Source of the DNA: Allium sativum
Taxonomy: Eukaryota; Streptophyta; Magnoliopsida; Asparagales; Amaryllidaceae
DNA: 64,000 nucleotides
Reading direction: 5' to 3'
Assembly (NCBI GenBank): GCA_030737875.1
Contig: CM060911.1
Span: 53,132,501-53,196,500 of the forward strand
Below are positions 12,416 to 24,593 of this stretch, piece after piece. Positions within the stretch are counted from its first letter, which is position 1, and every line of letters begins with the position of its first letter. The position numbers and the translations under genes are program-made. Below the pieces are notes generated by a model that saw only the letters and a program-made list of their open reading frames with translations, was not told where the DNA came from and did not search any database.

Positions 12416-12485
12416 CATCAACCGGGACTCAATCCCTAGTGGCCTGAATGATAGTTGGATAACCTTTCCATTTAGCTAATAGGTG
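12416..12485 (-). other. tRNA-like relic with A- and B-box resemblance
   Basis: On the minus strand TAGCTAAATGGA resembles the pol III A box. About 40 bases on, GGGATTGAGTCCC resembles the T-arm/B box. The spacing fits a tRNA, but the stems look degenerate and no clean cloverleaf is evident. It is either a decayed tRNA gene copy or the head of a SINE. No poly(A) or target duplication was found. Confidence 0.4.
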
Positions 12486-13792
12486 TTTTTTGTCTATCCT
12501 AAACATTCAAATATACTTATAGTTTTATATATTATGAACATCAAGATATTAACCACTCATTGCTAATCTATTTTGAACTTTAAAATTCTGATCCATATTT
12601 ATGTTTGCTAAACAGAATAGAATTTTTCCTAACATTAAGGAAATGTTCACTTATAAAAGCTAGATAAAAAATTTAGGAGCTATAAACAAACCCAAGTGAA
12701 AACTATAAGTTTCTATATAAAATCAATATGCCTACACATTCAAATTCAAACACACCCAAGAAATCATCATCCTCAATTCAAATTGCTTCACCATAGCAAG
12801 ATCTGATGTATAAATGGTCTATGTATCACACTGGATATACACCGGAAAGTGAGAAATCCAAACGTGTGCTCGCTACCTCACCATCAACCAAAGAAAAAAA
12901 TTGATGATATACATCAATATCAACAATAACAACTTGTCTTCAAGGTGAGTTATGCTTTGGATAAAAAGTTATGGCAAGGAGATTTTTTTTTTAGAGAAGA
13001 TAACTTTGCTGATTTGAGGAACCATCAAGCTGGACGTTCACGATCCAAAACATTATTCATTGTATTCAAGTTTAGAATGACGGTCATCATCATGGAATCC
13101 ATGGAATCATAGCCAAAACGACCTCCGTAAACTCCAAATTCCTGGGATATGAATTTTGCAGCTAATGAAGAGTCTAAGAAAACAATATCCCCAAAGAAAT
13201 CATCGTCTTCAAGCTTTGAATAAGTTGTCAAAATTCCTTATCTATTTCATTAATATTAAGTTATTCTGCAAAATAATATTTAGTAATAAATATTGTATAA
13301 TTATTTTTTAATAAAATAACATGGTTTGTTTTCTATTTAAAACTGAATACAAGCTGAACATTTGAAAAAGTCTAACATTGTTAATATAAACACTAAGAGA
13401 GACAATATACTCATTCCTATTCTTCGACAAACCCAAATTTATATAGATCAAAATCTATATACTATAAACAACCAAAATTCCACACCTCTGAAAAACATCA
13501 GATTCAGCTGTCTATTTTGAAAAATCAGACGTCTGAATGGTTCCTGATAATAAAAATTTAACACCGTAATTCAGGCATTTGACTCATCAATTTAGACATT
13601 TGAAAACCAAGAAAACTTTCGGGTTGCTATTTTCCTTATTTCGAACGTCTGAATTAACATTTTAGATGTCTGAACTGTTCTATATCAATTTTTTTTAAGG
13701 GTTTTCATACCCAAACCTGTTCAAAACAATCTCCTATTTCTACACTTCAAAGTTAATTTCCTCAATTCACAAAACCTAAATTAGAAATTCAC
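12486..13792. other. Unassigned AT-rich region
   Basis: No recognisable gene. A 68-codon minus frame at 13025-13231 starts at an ATG and has balanced, protein-like composition (LEDDDFFGDIVFLDSS), but it has no recognised family and no clear flanking exon. The stretch just before 13793 could be the leader of the gag-like relic that follows. Confidence 0.3.
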
Positions 13793-15110
13793 TTGAAATA
13801 TCTATCTTTCGAAAACCCCAAAACTCAAATTCCGTCAAAGAACAAACCACCAAGGTCAAAGAAACAAAAAACTACCACTGATCCAACCGTAGATCAATTT
13901 AAGCATTGGCTACATAATGATGTTGCAATTCAAAGATACAAGGCAATGAAGAATTCAAAGATTTATCATGGACACTTCATCAAGTTTTCTAAATTTACGC
14001 GCTATCGGATTTAACAAATAGCAAGGTTTGCTTATTTTGAATCTCTAATTAGTTTTGATGATAATAGTAAGCAATTAGACCATTTTCTTATCAAGTTGTT
14101 TCTAGCAAACCTTAACATGGATTTTGAACAATTGGAAGATAGAAAAACCGTAATTTGTTCTAATGTATGTAGAGTTTCTATGTTTATTCCTATCTTTCGT
14201 GTTTGTCAAATCTTACATTGTGCTTATAAAGGAGTTGATATAGATAATATTAAAGTTAACATAGATGAAAGGGACTAGCGTCTCATAGATTCTTATCTGA
14301 TATCTTAACTGATATGTACAAATTAAAATCAACTTACTTTCGAAATCAAGCCCGGATATTATATCGTACTTTAATCCCATCACTACATCCTCGCACCTGA
14401 AGTTATGAAAAAGTTTATAAGCATGATTTCCAAGCTATGTACGCCATCTACAACAACATTCAAGTCAATTGGGCCAAGATAACAATGGATTAATTTCTTG
14501 ATATTACTTATAAAAGAAAATATAAAACGATCCATTATGTTGCATATATCATGCGTATTCTACTCGATTCAGAAATTAAGCTTATAGAATCGACATCGTC
14601 ATCGATAGGGGAGATTGGCGCAAAGATTTAGGATTAATTCAAATTCTCGCAAGGCCATCAAATCTCAGTATCATTTCTTTTGACAATGGCAATGACGTGT
14701 TGCTGATTAGGTCAAATAACCAACTGTGCCTAGGATATCAAAGAGGATATCTTCTTCCAAAGCAGTTGATGATGATAATGCTATTCAAGTGGTTAATCCG
14801 GAAGAAATATAAGGAAAGCTCTTGCAATTGTTTCAAATAATCAACTTAGATTACAAAAACAATTGATTAAGTTTCACGACAAAATGAAATGACGCTTCAA
14901 CTCGATCAAGGGGTTTCTATCTAAGACTTGGATGAAATTAGGTTACACCGGAACATCTTCTTCGGAGGTTCATTAATCTATAATATTTGAGTGGTGTACC
15001 GAAGAAGAGGTTGATGAAGAGGAAGACAATGACGATTGGCAATGGCAATAGCAATGACGATGGTAATGACGATGATGATTGGGAGGAGTGGTCGTGTTTA
15101 GTTTTTAAGT
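13793..15110 (+). pseudogene. Decayed gag-like/plant transposon-type ORF
   Basis: A coherent but broken coding sequence. It has a basic N-terminus (NKPPRSKKQK), then IKFSKFTRYRI and QIARFAYFESLISFDD in the same frame across a stop at about 14012. It continues through FLANLNMDFEQLED and YKGVDIDN to a stop at 14276. Similar protein-like text resumes in another frame from about 14330 (ARILYRTLIPSLHPR; DFQAMYAIYNNIQVNWAK; YVAYIMRILLDS) with further stops. It ends in a glutamine-rich then acidic Asp/Glu tract near 15000-15090. Such proteins, a conserved globular part with an acidic tail, occur in non-autonomous plant LTR elements of the gag/Transposase_32-like kind. The family name is from memory and uncertain. 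The PPT-like run downstream supports an LTR element on the plus strand. Confidence 0.5.
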
Positions 15111-15685
15111 TTTAAACCTTATTTTGGTATTATACAAATAATTCCTTTTGGTTTTCTAAACACTAAGATCTTAAGTGCATGCTACTTGGTTCTCTATGTA
15201 TAATTATACTCGCTATGTTGCTTATGCTATGGGTATAATCTCTTATGAATTTATAATTTATTTTAGGATGTTGCTTATGCTATGGTATAATATTGAGCAC
15301 ATATAATTATTTAAATATGATACGAATGGCATCGTATTCTCATTTCAATTATGATATGTTATCATATAATGATGATATTGATGCTTGTATTATGATTGGA
15401 GTAATATTGTTACTCTATGTCCTTCATTATGATACAACTTATGCCATGATCTTATTGATATTGAACCACTGATATCCTTCATTATGTTATTTATCATATA
15501 CTACATTTTCTAACATTACAAGTCATGCACTATAGTTAAACGTTTTACTTCATTCAACATTATATGTTTCACAAGCATGTATGGTTTAATAATAGTTCAT
15601 GTATGTTCTATCTTTCTATAATTTATTCTTGAACTATACACGTATATTAGTTCCCTATAAGTTGTTACTCCTTTTTATTGATAAC

Positions 15686-15698
15686 AAAGGGGGAGATA
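15686..15698 (+). other. PPT-like purine run of the plus-strand relic
   Basis: The motif AAAGGGGGAGATA is preceded by a TTGATAAC stretch, as at SIRE-like PPTs. A second G-run (CAGGGGGAGAAA) lies about 30 bases downstream. A clear TG start of a 3' LTR is not visible, so the element boundary stays open. Confidence 0.45.
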
Positions 15699-15700
15699 AA

Positions 15701-16284
15701 TATATAACATATATATACAGGGGGAGAAATATAATCAGGGGAAGCAGGTAAAATTTACCTCTTCTCCCCTTTCCTAATCTAAATAATTTTTGTCTGCATG
15801 GGAGAAGCCATCGCTGCCTTTTCTATATCTGTCCCTAGCTCCAATTGCTCTGAATCCCTATTTTTTCTCCGACCCATTACCCCAAATACCCTTGAGCCCA
15901 AATTTCATTTCACTTCTAGGCCCGACGCAATGTTGCTTCCTAGATATCAGTTACCCTTCTTTGAGATCTGCATTATTCTGTATCACAACTTCCCTGCCTC
16001 CATCCCCTTTCAGTGTTGACATCGATGACTCCAGGTTTCCAAGCGAGCACGAGCTTCATTATCTAGTGAATTTATGTCCAGAGATGTCTGGCCTCTGTCA
16101 GAAGGATTTGAATGTATAGTGTTTGTTAGTTCTTTATTGTTGTTGATTACGTTTGACGGTCTTTATTTTCTAGGGCAGTGGTTCGACTTGTCGGGGTTTG
16201 AAAGTCTCAAAACGTACGAGGAGTCTCCTTCATCCCCAGTTGTCGTACACTATAACCACTTATGCGAATTTTCCATACTCCCTA
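15701..16284. other. Sequence left of the second LTR element; no recognised gene
   Basis: C- and T-rich DNA with two overlapping plus-strand frames (15790-16119; 15798-16019). The second starts MGEAIAAFSISVPSS, transit-peptide-like in composition, but it stops after 73 codons without a domain. It could be the 5' part of a 3' LTR or a host leader cut by the insertion at 16285. The sequence resumes at 32385. Confidence 0.3.
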
Positions 16285-19200
16285 TGTAACACCCTGCACT
16301 TTTCTGAGCTGAAATTTTGAAAAAATAGAAACTCGAACACATCGAATCATGAAGCGTATGAATCTGGTACTTGTAAACAAATGAGCATGAGCATAATCAA
16401 AGTACGATAAAATAACACACAACAGAAACAAAATAAGATAGACTAGTATTAACTCAAGTAACAACCTCTTTTAAAAGTGACTCACTTTGCTAATATCGAG
16501 CATGGGAGAGAATGAGAAACGAAAGCCAAACCTAAACACCTGTAATAACCCGACCTTCTCTAGCAAACCTGGGAGATTGTAATGAGGAGCGAGTCAGAAC
16601 AAAAAGTTCTGGTGAGCAAGAAAATTACAATACATATTATAATACACAGATGTATCCCGTTAGGCTCAACCCAAGATATATGCCTACCAAGGCTAGTGAT
16701 TATTACCTAGCCTTGTGAACATTTACGCACAACTCTAACTACCCTTCCCAAGGTAGTAACCCCGATGAAATATCGATCCGAGATAGAACGTTTACCTATA
16801 TATCTATGAAGCCTTTAAACTAATTATTAAACCGAGAACTGAACTCCTAACTATGGAGTTTATTTATTCAAAAGTGTATACGCAGCCGCCTAACGCCTCG
16901 CTGTCGAATGATAGGTAGGGTGGATTCCTCTTATCGCTTAAGACCCTAGGCGGACCTATTGGTCATCAAATACCTCTCGTTGATTTACTCAACATTATTA
17001 TAAACTAGAGGACACTAGCTACAGGTCCCTGCTAGTTAAGGCTTCTATCATTCACGCATATAAAGTCATCCCTGAATAAGGTGAGAGATGATACCTCATT
17101 ACCTAAGACCAATAGTTCCTATTAGTGGAATATCGTTGTACCATTTAGCTGACCTTATTGGATAAACTTCTTAGATGCTTAACACTTCCTGTAGGATAGG
17201 TAGCCCTATGGAATGACCATATCGGACAATTTTGAACTCAGGTTTAGGGAGGATTCACACACCATTTAAGACCCCTTATTGAGTGATCTATTCCCAGGTG
17301 CACCCCTCGACCCAAGGAAGCGGACTATTTGTGAAGCTTATCAAGTATGCACCCAATTAATTCTTTTGTTAATGGGAGGTGGGCTACATGATCACTTAAT
17401 ACCTTTTTATGGATGGATCTAACCACTTAAGACCTTAATCCCAAAGCAGGTTACGTTATTGAGTTATTCCCGTTTAGTTTCCCTTTACGGAAATACCATA
17501 TGCACACGATTAAATATTCATCACAGGTTCTAAGGGTTAATGATATTTCACATCACTAACCTACCAAGTCTAGTTTTCACATTTTAATTATACGTTCTAT
17601 ATTAACTAGTATATATGAGGAAAGTTATATCCTTCTTATCCCAAGATATTTATTTAATCATTTCCCTAAATGGACTTAGTATTTTAAATAACAACCATAC
17701 CCATTAATCCCTTTTTTATTTCATTCGTTTCTGTTTCATAGGGTTATTTCCATTTATGACTGTAATGATCATATTTTCCTAAGGTAACAATAAATTGTTA
17801 ATTGCCTTTTATTCTTATTGATTGTAATTGATGCCACTTATGAACCTAACGGATATAATTTCCTAAGAAATTAATTAACAATGAAATATCCATATTTTAT
17901 CGGTCCTGAAACATCTATTTCTTGTACCCTAAAGACATTACTAAATTTTTATTTATATATTGCCTATTATATATATATTTATATATACATATACATGTAT
18001 ATATATATGCATGCACCATACCTCTAACATTAAGTTAACCCCTTGTGGATGTTGGATCTGCCAGGTGGTTCCGGGCAGACTTCTACTACGAGTCAAACTT
18101 AACCTTGTGTCTTGGTGTTGTTATATTTTAAATTCCCTGATTGGGTTTTACATCATTAATCCTAGCCAATTTAGAAATTGTAACCATTAGGCTTAACTAC
18201 CTAATTAATTTTGTTTCCTCAATCAACGTCGGTTACAATAGATGACCCTATTTATAGCAATCAATTACACTATTTGCTACAATGGTCACCATAGATATAT
18301 TAATTTAATATGGATTACATTTACATGTATAATTCCATAAAATGAATACAATTTAAACATTCAAACAACCATTATATGTATATTTTGTGGTTTACGTGGA
18401 TTCAAATGGATAATATAGATACTTATATTTTTTTATTTTCGCGCAGCTAACGTAGTTATTTCTTTTATTATTGTTGTTATTGTTGTTGTTAAGTTTAATA
18501 ATTTGGTTCAACTAACAACCAAACATCGCTTTTTGTATTCAATCTTGCAAAAAGGTTATAAATCTTACCAAAAGACCGTCAACTACAGTTATTGGAAACT
18601 ATGCCGGAATATTAGGATAAAAACATTTCAAACCATAAGAAATATATATTTATGTATATATTCGGAATAGTTGATGCAAATTACGCACAAATACATCTAT
18701 TTATATCTATACGTGAATATACACTACTTTTCCCTTTTTCAATATGTAGCATACTTCTTATTTGTTTCAAATGATGTCCTTTTATTTAAAAAGAGCAAAA
18801 AGGCAAAATTTTCAATAACTAAGTTAAACCCTAACAAAATTGAACAAAAATAGGCTTATGTCTTTGTAATCAAAATTACATAATTTATCATTCAACACTA
18901 AAACTAGAGATCTGGAATAAACTACATCTTAACAGTATTTAATAAGAATGATTTCAAGATCTATAGTATCTTTACAATAATCCCAATACATTTTCATACA
19001 CAATTGTAGGCAATATGTATAAACAATTAAGTGTAACACCCCACCTCCGCTAGGGTCACTCGCAAAGGAATGCACTAGCTTTAGAGGGGTATTATTGGTA
19101 AACATTTACAGAAATATTACAAGACAGAACATATATATATATATATATATATAAAACAGCGGAAGTAAAACAAATTTCATTACCTTATAAAATAAGGTCT

Positions 19201-20929
19201 AAAGCCTTTTACATCAGAATACATCAAAACCTGTCTTGCAACAATAAAGAAGCATAAAAACCTTTTCATAAATTATTCCCCAAGTAAAACAATAAAATAG
19301 CCATAGCCAAGAAAAGTCCAAGCCATGCGTGATGACCTTCAAACAGGAGAAGTCCGAACTAACAATAACATTTCCTCCCTGTAACCTGGGGGGGAAACGG
19401 AAGACAAGAGGCGAAACAAAACGGGGTCAGTCATAAAGACTGGTAAGCCCTATCTACTATTAGTATATAAACTAGTAAAGTTAATTGGCATGAGGAACTG
19501 AGATGAACATAAGTATGATGACAAGACAGATAAGCTAAAGCAAAATAACAGGATGAACTACTGTACCAAGATACACGGGTGTGTCATGATAAACTACGGT
19601 GTCAAGATAAATCAAGGTATCACATTGTCAGGTTTCTATCAAGTATACTATCCTAAGGTATCTACCCTGTATAACGCCCCACGGTATCTATCATGTATAT
19701 TTCCCCTGGTTCTAACATGTATATTTGCTCTGCACTCCTCGTACTAGTATCCCAACCCGCGTCATGTGTTAACTATGAATGTCCCTTGCCCAACGTCATG
19801 TAATGGTCCATGTCAACCTAATATATAGCATATGTAGGTTTTCCCAACTCGTATGTTTCTTTCCATGTATAAGTTCAGTCCTTTGCCGTAGGCCATACGG
19901 GCTTTCCCATGTAAACGTTTTATCCTTGAGGTTATTTTGGACTGCTACCCTTGATCTAGTTATGTTTCCTTACCATGAACTATCGCGCGTTCACTTAGGA
20001 TTTATGCCACCTAGGACCACTAGGGATTATGCTACCTAATGAACGTTTCCGTGTCTCGGTTTGGGTTCAGCCACCTAGGGCCACTAGGGATTATGCCACC
20101 CGTCAACCGCGCCCTTTATCCCACGTATGTATCGTGAACCGTTTTCCATGTCTAGACGCACATGTTTCTCAGTGTGCCATCCGAGTTCCGTGCCAGGGCA
20201 AACCAAGAAATACGGAACTCGGTCGGGAGCTTTAAGTCGTCTGCTGATGCAGATATCAAGGTCTGTTTTTGTACCCGTGGCTATGGTCCCATGTGACCCC
20301 TCCCTCAACTACTGAAAGGCAATCCAAGAAAAATCATGTATGAGAACTACACTAAGGCCCATCGATGCCCACTTCCAGATAGCCAACCTCACCCATAACT
20401 TGATAGCTAGTATATGGTCTTTTGGGAGTTCCCTGCCTTTCCGTACGTACACGATTGACTAAAGATGGTAGGTAGTTGGCGACATGCTATCCCAGGGCAA
20501 AATCAAGTATCGTCGACTCCACGCTAATCCATCCTAGTCTTTAGGTCGCTCGCATAGCACCCAAGGCATACTCTTGGCTCTTCTACCGCAGACCTTAACC
20601 TCTATGAGGCCGGGTTTCATGGACCACACGCCACCTCACAGAGGGATACCAAGAGTACCTTCACGTTCCCCGAAGCTTCCGCTTCGTCACCCAGTTCGCT
20701 GGAGCTTTTATCCAAGTCAGATAACTTGCTCCTCCTCGTATACTAAGCGATGACCTACCGTACCAGGTTACTCATCTCTTTATGAACTAGTCCATGTCCT
20801 TAGCTAAGAATTATTACTTAGTTACCCTTAACTAAGGTTTACCACTTAGCCCCTCTTTCCACTATCCTTGTTAACTACGATTTCCAACCTAGTCCCCTGA
20901 GCTAGGGTTTTGTCAAATAGGTTAAGTGT

Positions 20930-21875
20930 TGTTATCCAAGTTCATGACTTAACCCGCCTACGAATCATGTCAAGATTGGCTAAGTACTCAAGTTCAAGGC
21001 TTAGCCCTACAGGTTGGTTAAGTGTACCAAGAAGCTCATGACTTAACCTTATCAAGTCAAATTGGTTAAGTATTCATTTGTCTTAACCCTATCAGATTAT
21101 CATGTTAGATTGATTAAGCATAGATTATCTTAATCCCATCAGATTATCGAGTCAGATTGGTTAAGCATGGGTTAGCTTAACCCCATCCACTAATCGTATT
21201 ACAATGGTTAAGCCTACTTTTAAAAGTCTTGTGACTTAACCCTATCAGGTCCACCTATTAGATTGGTTAAGTATAGGTTACTTAACCTCATCAAATCATT
21301 ATGTATAATTGGTTAAGTATACGTTACTTAACCCCATTAAATTACCGTGTTAAATTGGTTAAGTATTGGTTACTTAACCTCATTGAATTAACGCATTTAG
21401 ATTGGTTAAGTGTTTAACTTAACCCCACCGAATTACCATGTTTAGATTAGTTAAGTGAAGGTTACTTAACCCCATCTAATTACCGTGTTTAGATTAGTTA
21501 AGTCTAAGTTACTTAACCCCATCTAATTACCGTGTTTAGATTAGTTAAGTCTAAGTCACTTAACCCCATCTAATTACCGTGTTTAGATTAGTTAAGTGTG
21601 GATTACTTAACCCCATCTAATTACCCAGTTATATTAGTTAAGTATGGATTACTTAACCTCATCGAATTTACCGTGTTTAGATTAGTTAAGTGTGGATTAC
21701 TTAAACCCATCTAATTATCAAGTCGGATTAGTTAAGCGTAAATTACTTAACCCCATCCCCTAATTGTCTTGTATGGTTAAGTGTCATTAAGAAATCAAGC
21801 CCGGTCCCACTTAACCTACCCATTCGTGCCATATCGGTTAAGTGTCATTAGTCAAATTTACTTAACCTTATCATG
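20930..21875. repeat. Tandem array of about 20 inverted-repeat units, core period 47 bp
   Basis: Each unit carries GGTTAAGT, then about 5 to 20 variable bases, then ACTTAACC, so each can fold as a short hairpin. From about 21250 to 21770 the unit is regular at 47 bp with a CCCATCTAATTACCGTGT linker. Outward the units are longer and more variable in the loop while the stem halves stay matched. It lies within the solo LTR. No coding frame runs through it. Confidence 0.85.
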
Positions 21876-22837
21876 TGGCATTAATTTAATTAATGCACTC
21901 TTAACCTCTTACATTAGACCTTGTTGTGGTTACTAGTTAAGCCGGGCGGGTCCGGGTAGTTTTACACTACAACCTAGTCTAACCTCGGGTCTTAAGCGCG
22001 ACATGACCAACTTCTCACATTGGATCCTATTGTTTGTAGCCACTAGTTAAGTCGGGCGGGTCCGGGTAGATTTATGCTACAAACTCAACCCAACCTCGAG
22101 TTGGCCATTTTCATGTTTGGTCTAGTGTCTTGTTACACTTACAACCCATACGTGTCAAGTTTTCAAGTTCCATGTCATATTTAACGTTACATGTTGTCAT
22201 GTTTATACCAACTTATCCAAATCATGTTCATGTCATTATGTTTTCCCATAATGTAACCCCAACGCTTCTAAACTCGCATATACATTCGCAACAACGCATA
22301 ATGGATTAAAAGGAGGAACTTGGCAAAGGCATGACAAAAGAGGTATAAGGCCACAAGTTAATCATGGTGGCAAATGAGGCATAAATGTGTTCATAAACTT
22401 GCATGTTACATTTTCAAGTCTCAAAGACATGCATAACCTCAAACTTAGCACATAGGTGAATCATGGTGATAGATGACATGGAAAAGTTACTAGAAGTTCG
22501 CGTAAAGCATTATATGCAAGTTATCATAAGGGATATGATAACTTTTATGTTGCCAAAATGCAACATTCAACATAAAGCTCATAGCTTTAAGCCCACAAGA
22601 TCAAGATAATGACTTTATAGTCATGATAGGATACATAACATGATAGTATGCAACATACTTAATGTTCAAACCCAACTTACAACATGTCATATTAAGTTTA
22701 AAGTTAATATCTAAGAGTAGGAGGGGGCTTACAATGCTATGAAGGCACAAATCAATATAAAATAAGATTGAGACGAAGCTACACTAGCAAAAACCCCAAA
22801 TCAACAAGCTCCTTAGAAAACCCTTGAGCAAAATCAA

Positions 22838-23045
22838 TAAAAATCCTTGCTTTGAAGAAGAAAGGTTTCAACTTTGGCTTTGAATGAAGCTTATGAGCTC
22901 TCATGCAAGATCCTTGCTTTTTGGTCAAGAAAAGGTTGCATCTTTGGCTTAAATGAAGCTTAGAAACTCTCATACAAGATCCTTGCTTTTTGGTCAAGAA
23001 AAGGTTGCAACTTTGGCTAGAATGCAACTTATGAACTCTCATACA
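22838..23045. repeat. Three-copy 69-bp tandem repeat in the solo LTR
   Basis: Copies begin near 22838, 22909 and 22978 with ATCCTTGCTTT, followed by AAGGTTGCAACTTTGGCT. The minus-strand frame 22779-23042 is simply a translation of this repeat. Confidence 0.75.
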
Positions 23046-24576
23046 AACTTGAAATCACTCATATGACATGTAATCTCTCATGGAAATAGGCTTAGGAATT
23101 TTAACATGAGAGTGGAGGCATGAGAGGAACAAATTTGACATAGTTTAGTTGTAGGATTGAATAATGGTGATTTAGGCTAGGTTTAGGGGTATTTTTATAG
23201 AGGATTAGGATAGTATTAGCCATAGGATTAACCCTAGATTCAATCCAAGCCATCAAAGCATGTCTTGGGGAAGAAGTCAAGTGTAGGAACCATCTAGGGC
23301 CTTTAGATTAAAGCTGAACCATGAGAACCATTCAAATGCAAAATCTGCATTTGAGCGAATCGGCCCACGGGTTGACAGCCAAACACCTAGTCGACCCAGC
23401 GAGCTCGGGTCGACCTCAAAAATCGGCCGGTTCGGTTATTCCCCTCTCCCAATTCGCTGTTTTGAACATTTTTGCATATTTATTTATTTAATTTTCAATT
23501 ATATATATATCAATATATATATATTTCTCTGCGCAACCCATTTCACTTAATTAAGTATACTTTAATTTGTGAATTTTTATGTTCAAATTACGGGGTGTTA
23601 CATTAAGCAAGCCTACAATTAATATTATTCAAGACCACAAATCTATATTTTCGGGTTTTTGACAATATATAAGCAGATCTAATAGGCATCATTTCATATT
23701 TAACAAAACTATGAACATATCTAATAAATGTTAGGCATATTTTAAGATCTGATACAAGCGAGATAATTAAGATATTGTAACTTCGTATATAAATTTCCCA
23801 CACATCTGAAAGCGTCCAAATTTGGAATCTGAAAAATATTTTAGGCCTAAAATCTCCAAATTCTTACATATCTACAATTAGTCTGAATAGAGGATGATTT
23901 CAGATCCGTAGATTTGTAAGAAAATAGGATGAAAGGGGTGAATCCGATGTAGAATATCTTAGCGGTCAATTCACACCCTTTCCATTTGAATTTGATTATC
24001 CCTTTCAAGTCTGAATGGTTTATATTTGATTGATTATATATGGATATATTTTTATTTAAGATATTGATTTGAAGACAAAGGGTAATGATAGAGCTTCGCT
24101 GCTACCAACATATTTGTGTGGAAAAGAATGAAGCTTTACCCCTTTATTTATAGGAGTGGAATTGCCATGAACCGTTAGATTTATTTTAATAAACATTCAT
24201 CCAATTATATAATATTATATATAAAAAAAACCCATCTTAACCTAACCATCCTAGGCGCATTAGGCCCGAAGCGGTCGACCACTCCCCCAGGGATGTCGAC
24301 CGCCCTTCGGCATATTCTCCCAGTGAGGGATGGTTATAAATTGTAAGATATATTATATTTATTTTGCTTATTTATTTTCATCCTTTTTACGTATTTCATT
24401 CGTAACTTTTTCATATGGACTTCGTTCGCGAAAGTCCAAATATGAAAGATGACCAGAATTTCAAGACGAACGCAACAGTTAAAGTTTCGTGGTCAAATCA
24501 CATTTTTTGCAGAACTTACTATATTTGAGAATCTAACTAAATAACTAATATATTGTCAAAACTCTGGGTTGTTACA

Positions 24577-24593
24577 TTCATCCCTCCTTAAAA
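24577..24593 (-). other. Polypurine tract of the second element
   Basis: On the minus strand TTTTAAGGAGGGATGAA abuts TGTAACAACCC of the 3' LTR. The stretch just before it reads GGGATGAAGTTCC, an arrangement usual in tRNA-Met Gypsy-like elements. Confidence 0.75.

Larger units (their letters stand above)
19032..23602. mobile_element. 4571-bp solo LTR nested in the 3' LTR
   Basis: The termini form a perfect inverted match, TGTAACACCCC and GGGGTGTTACA. They are flanked by a perfect 5-bp duplication ttaag (19027-19031 and 23603-23607). Removing the segment plus one duplication restores collinearity with 30241-31500. I find no internal PBS, PPT or second LTR, so it looks like a solo LTR left by recombination between two LTRs. 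It contains a hairpin-forming tandem array, a three-copy 69-bp repeat, a near-duplicate around 20000-20100 (an ACTAGGGATTATG segment twice) and a GTCCGGGTAG motif twice near 21950 and 22060. Short frames between 19553 and 20315 show no domain. A short non-autonomous element without separable LTRs is the alternative. Confidence 0.8.
16285..24576 (-). repeat. 3' LTR of the second element, split by an insertion
   Basis: Segments 16285-19031 and 23603-24576 together match 28662-32379. The ends are TGTAACACCC and GGGTTGTTACA. A 33-bp stretch near 16520-16555 is absent from the other LTR. Frames such as 17960-18190 and its counterpart 30247-30477 recur because they lie in LTR copies. They are not evidence of genes. 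Confidence 0.88.

Noticed and set aside
17960..18190. 76-codon frame also present at 30247-30477
   Set aside because: The same LTR segment in two copies, with a tyrosine/isoleucine run from a TA microsatellite.
19779..20315. Overlapping short frames in a GC-richer part of the solo LTR
   Set aside because: Frames overlap on both strands, share no domain and are explained by an internal near-duplicate (ACTAGGGATTATG).
20930..21875. CRISPR-like array
   Set aside because: This is a plant nuclear LTR. The units include variable loops inside the repeat, there are no unique spacers of constant length, and no cas genes are present.
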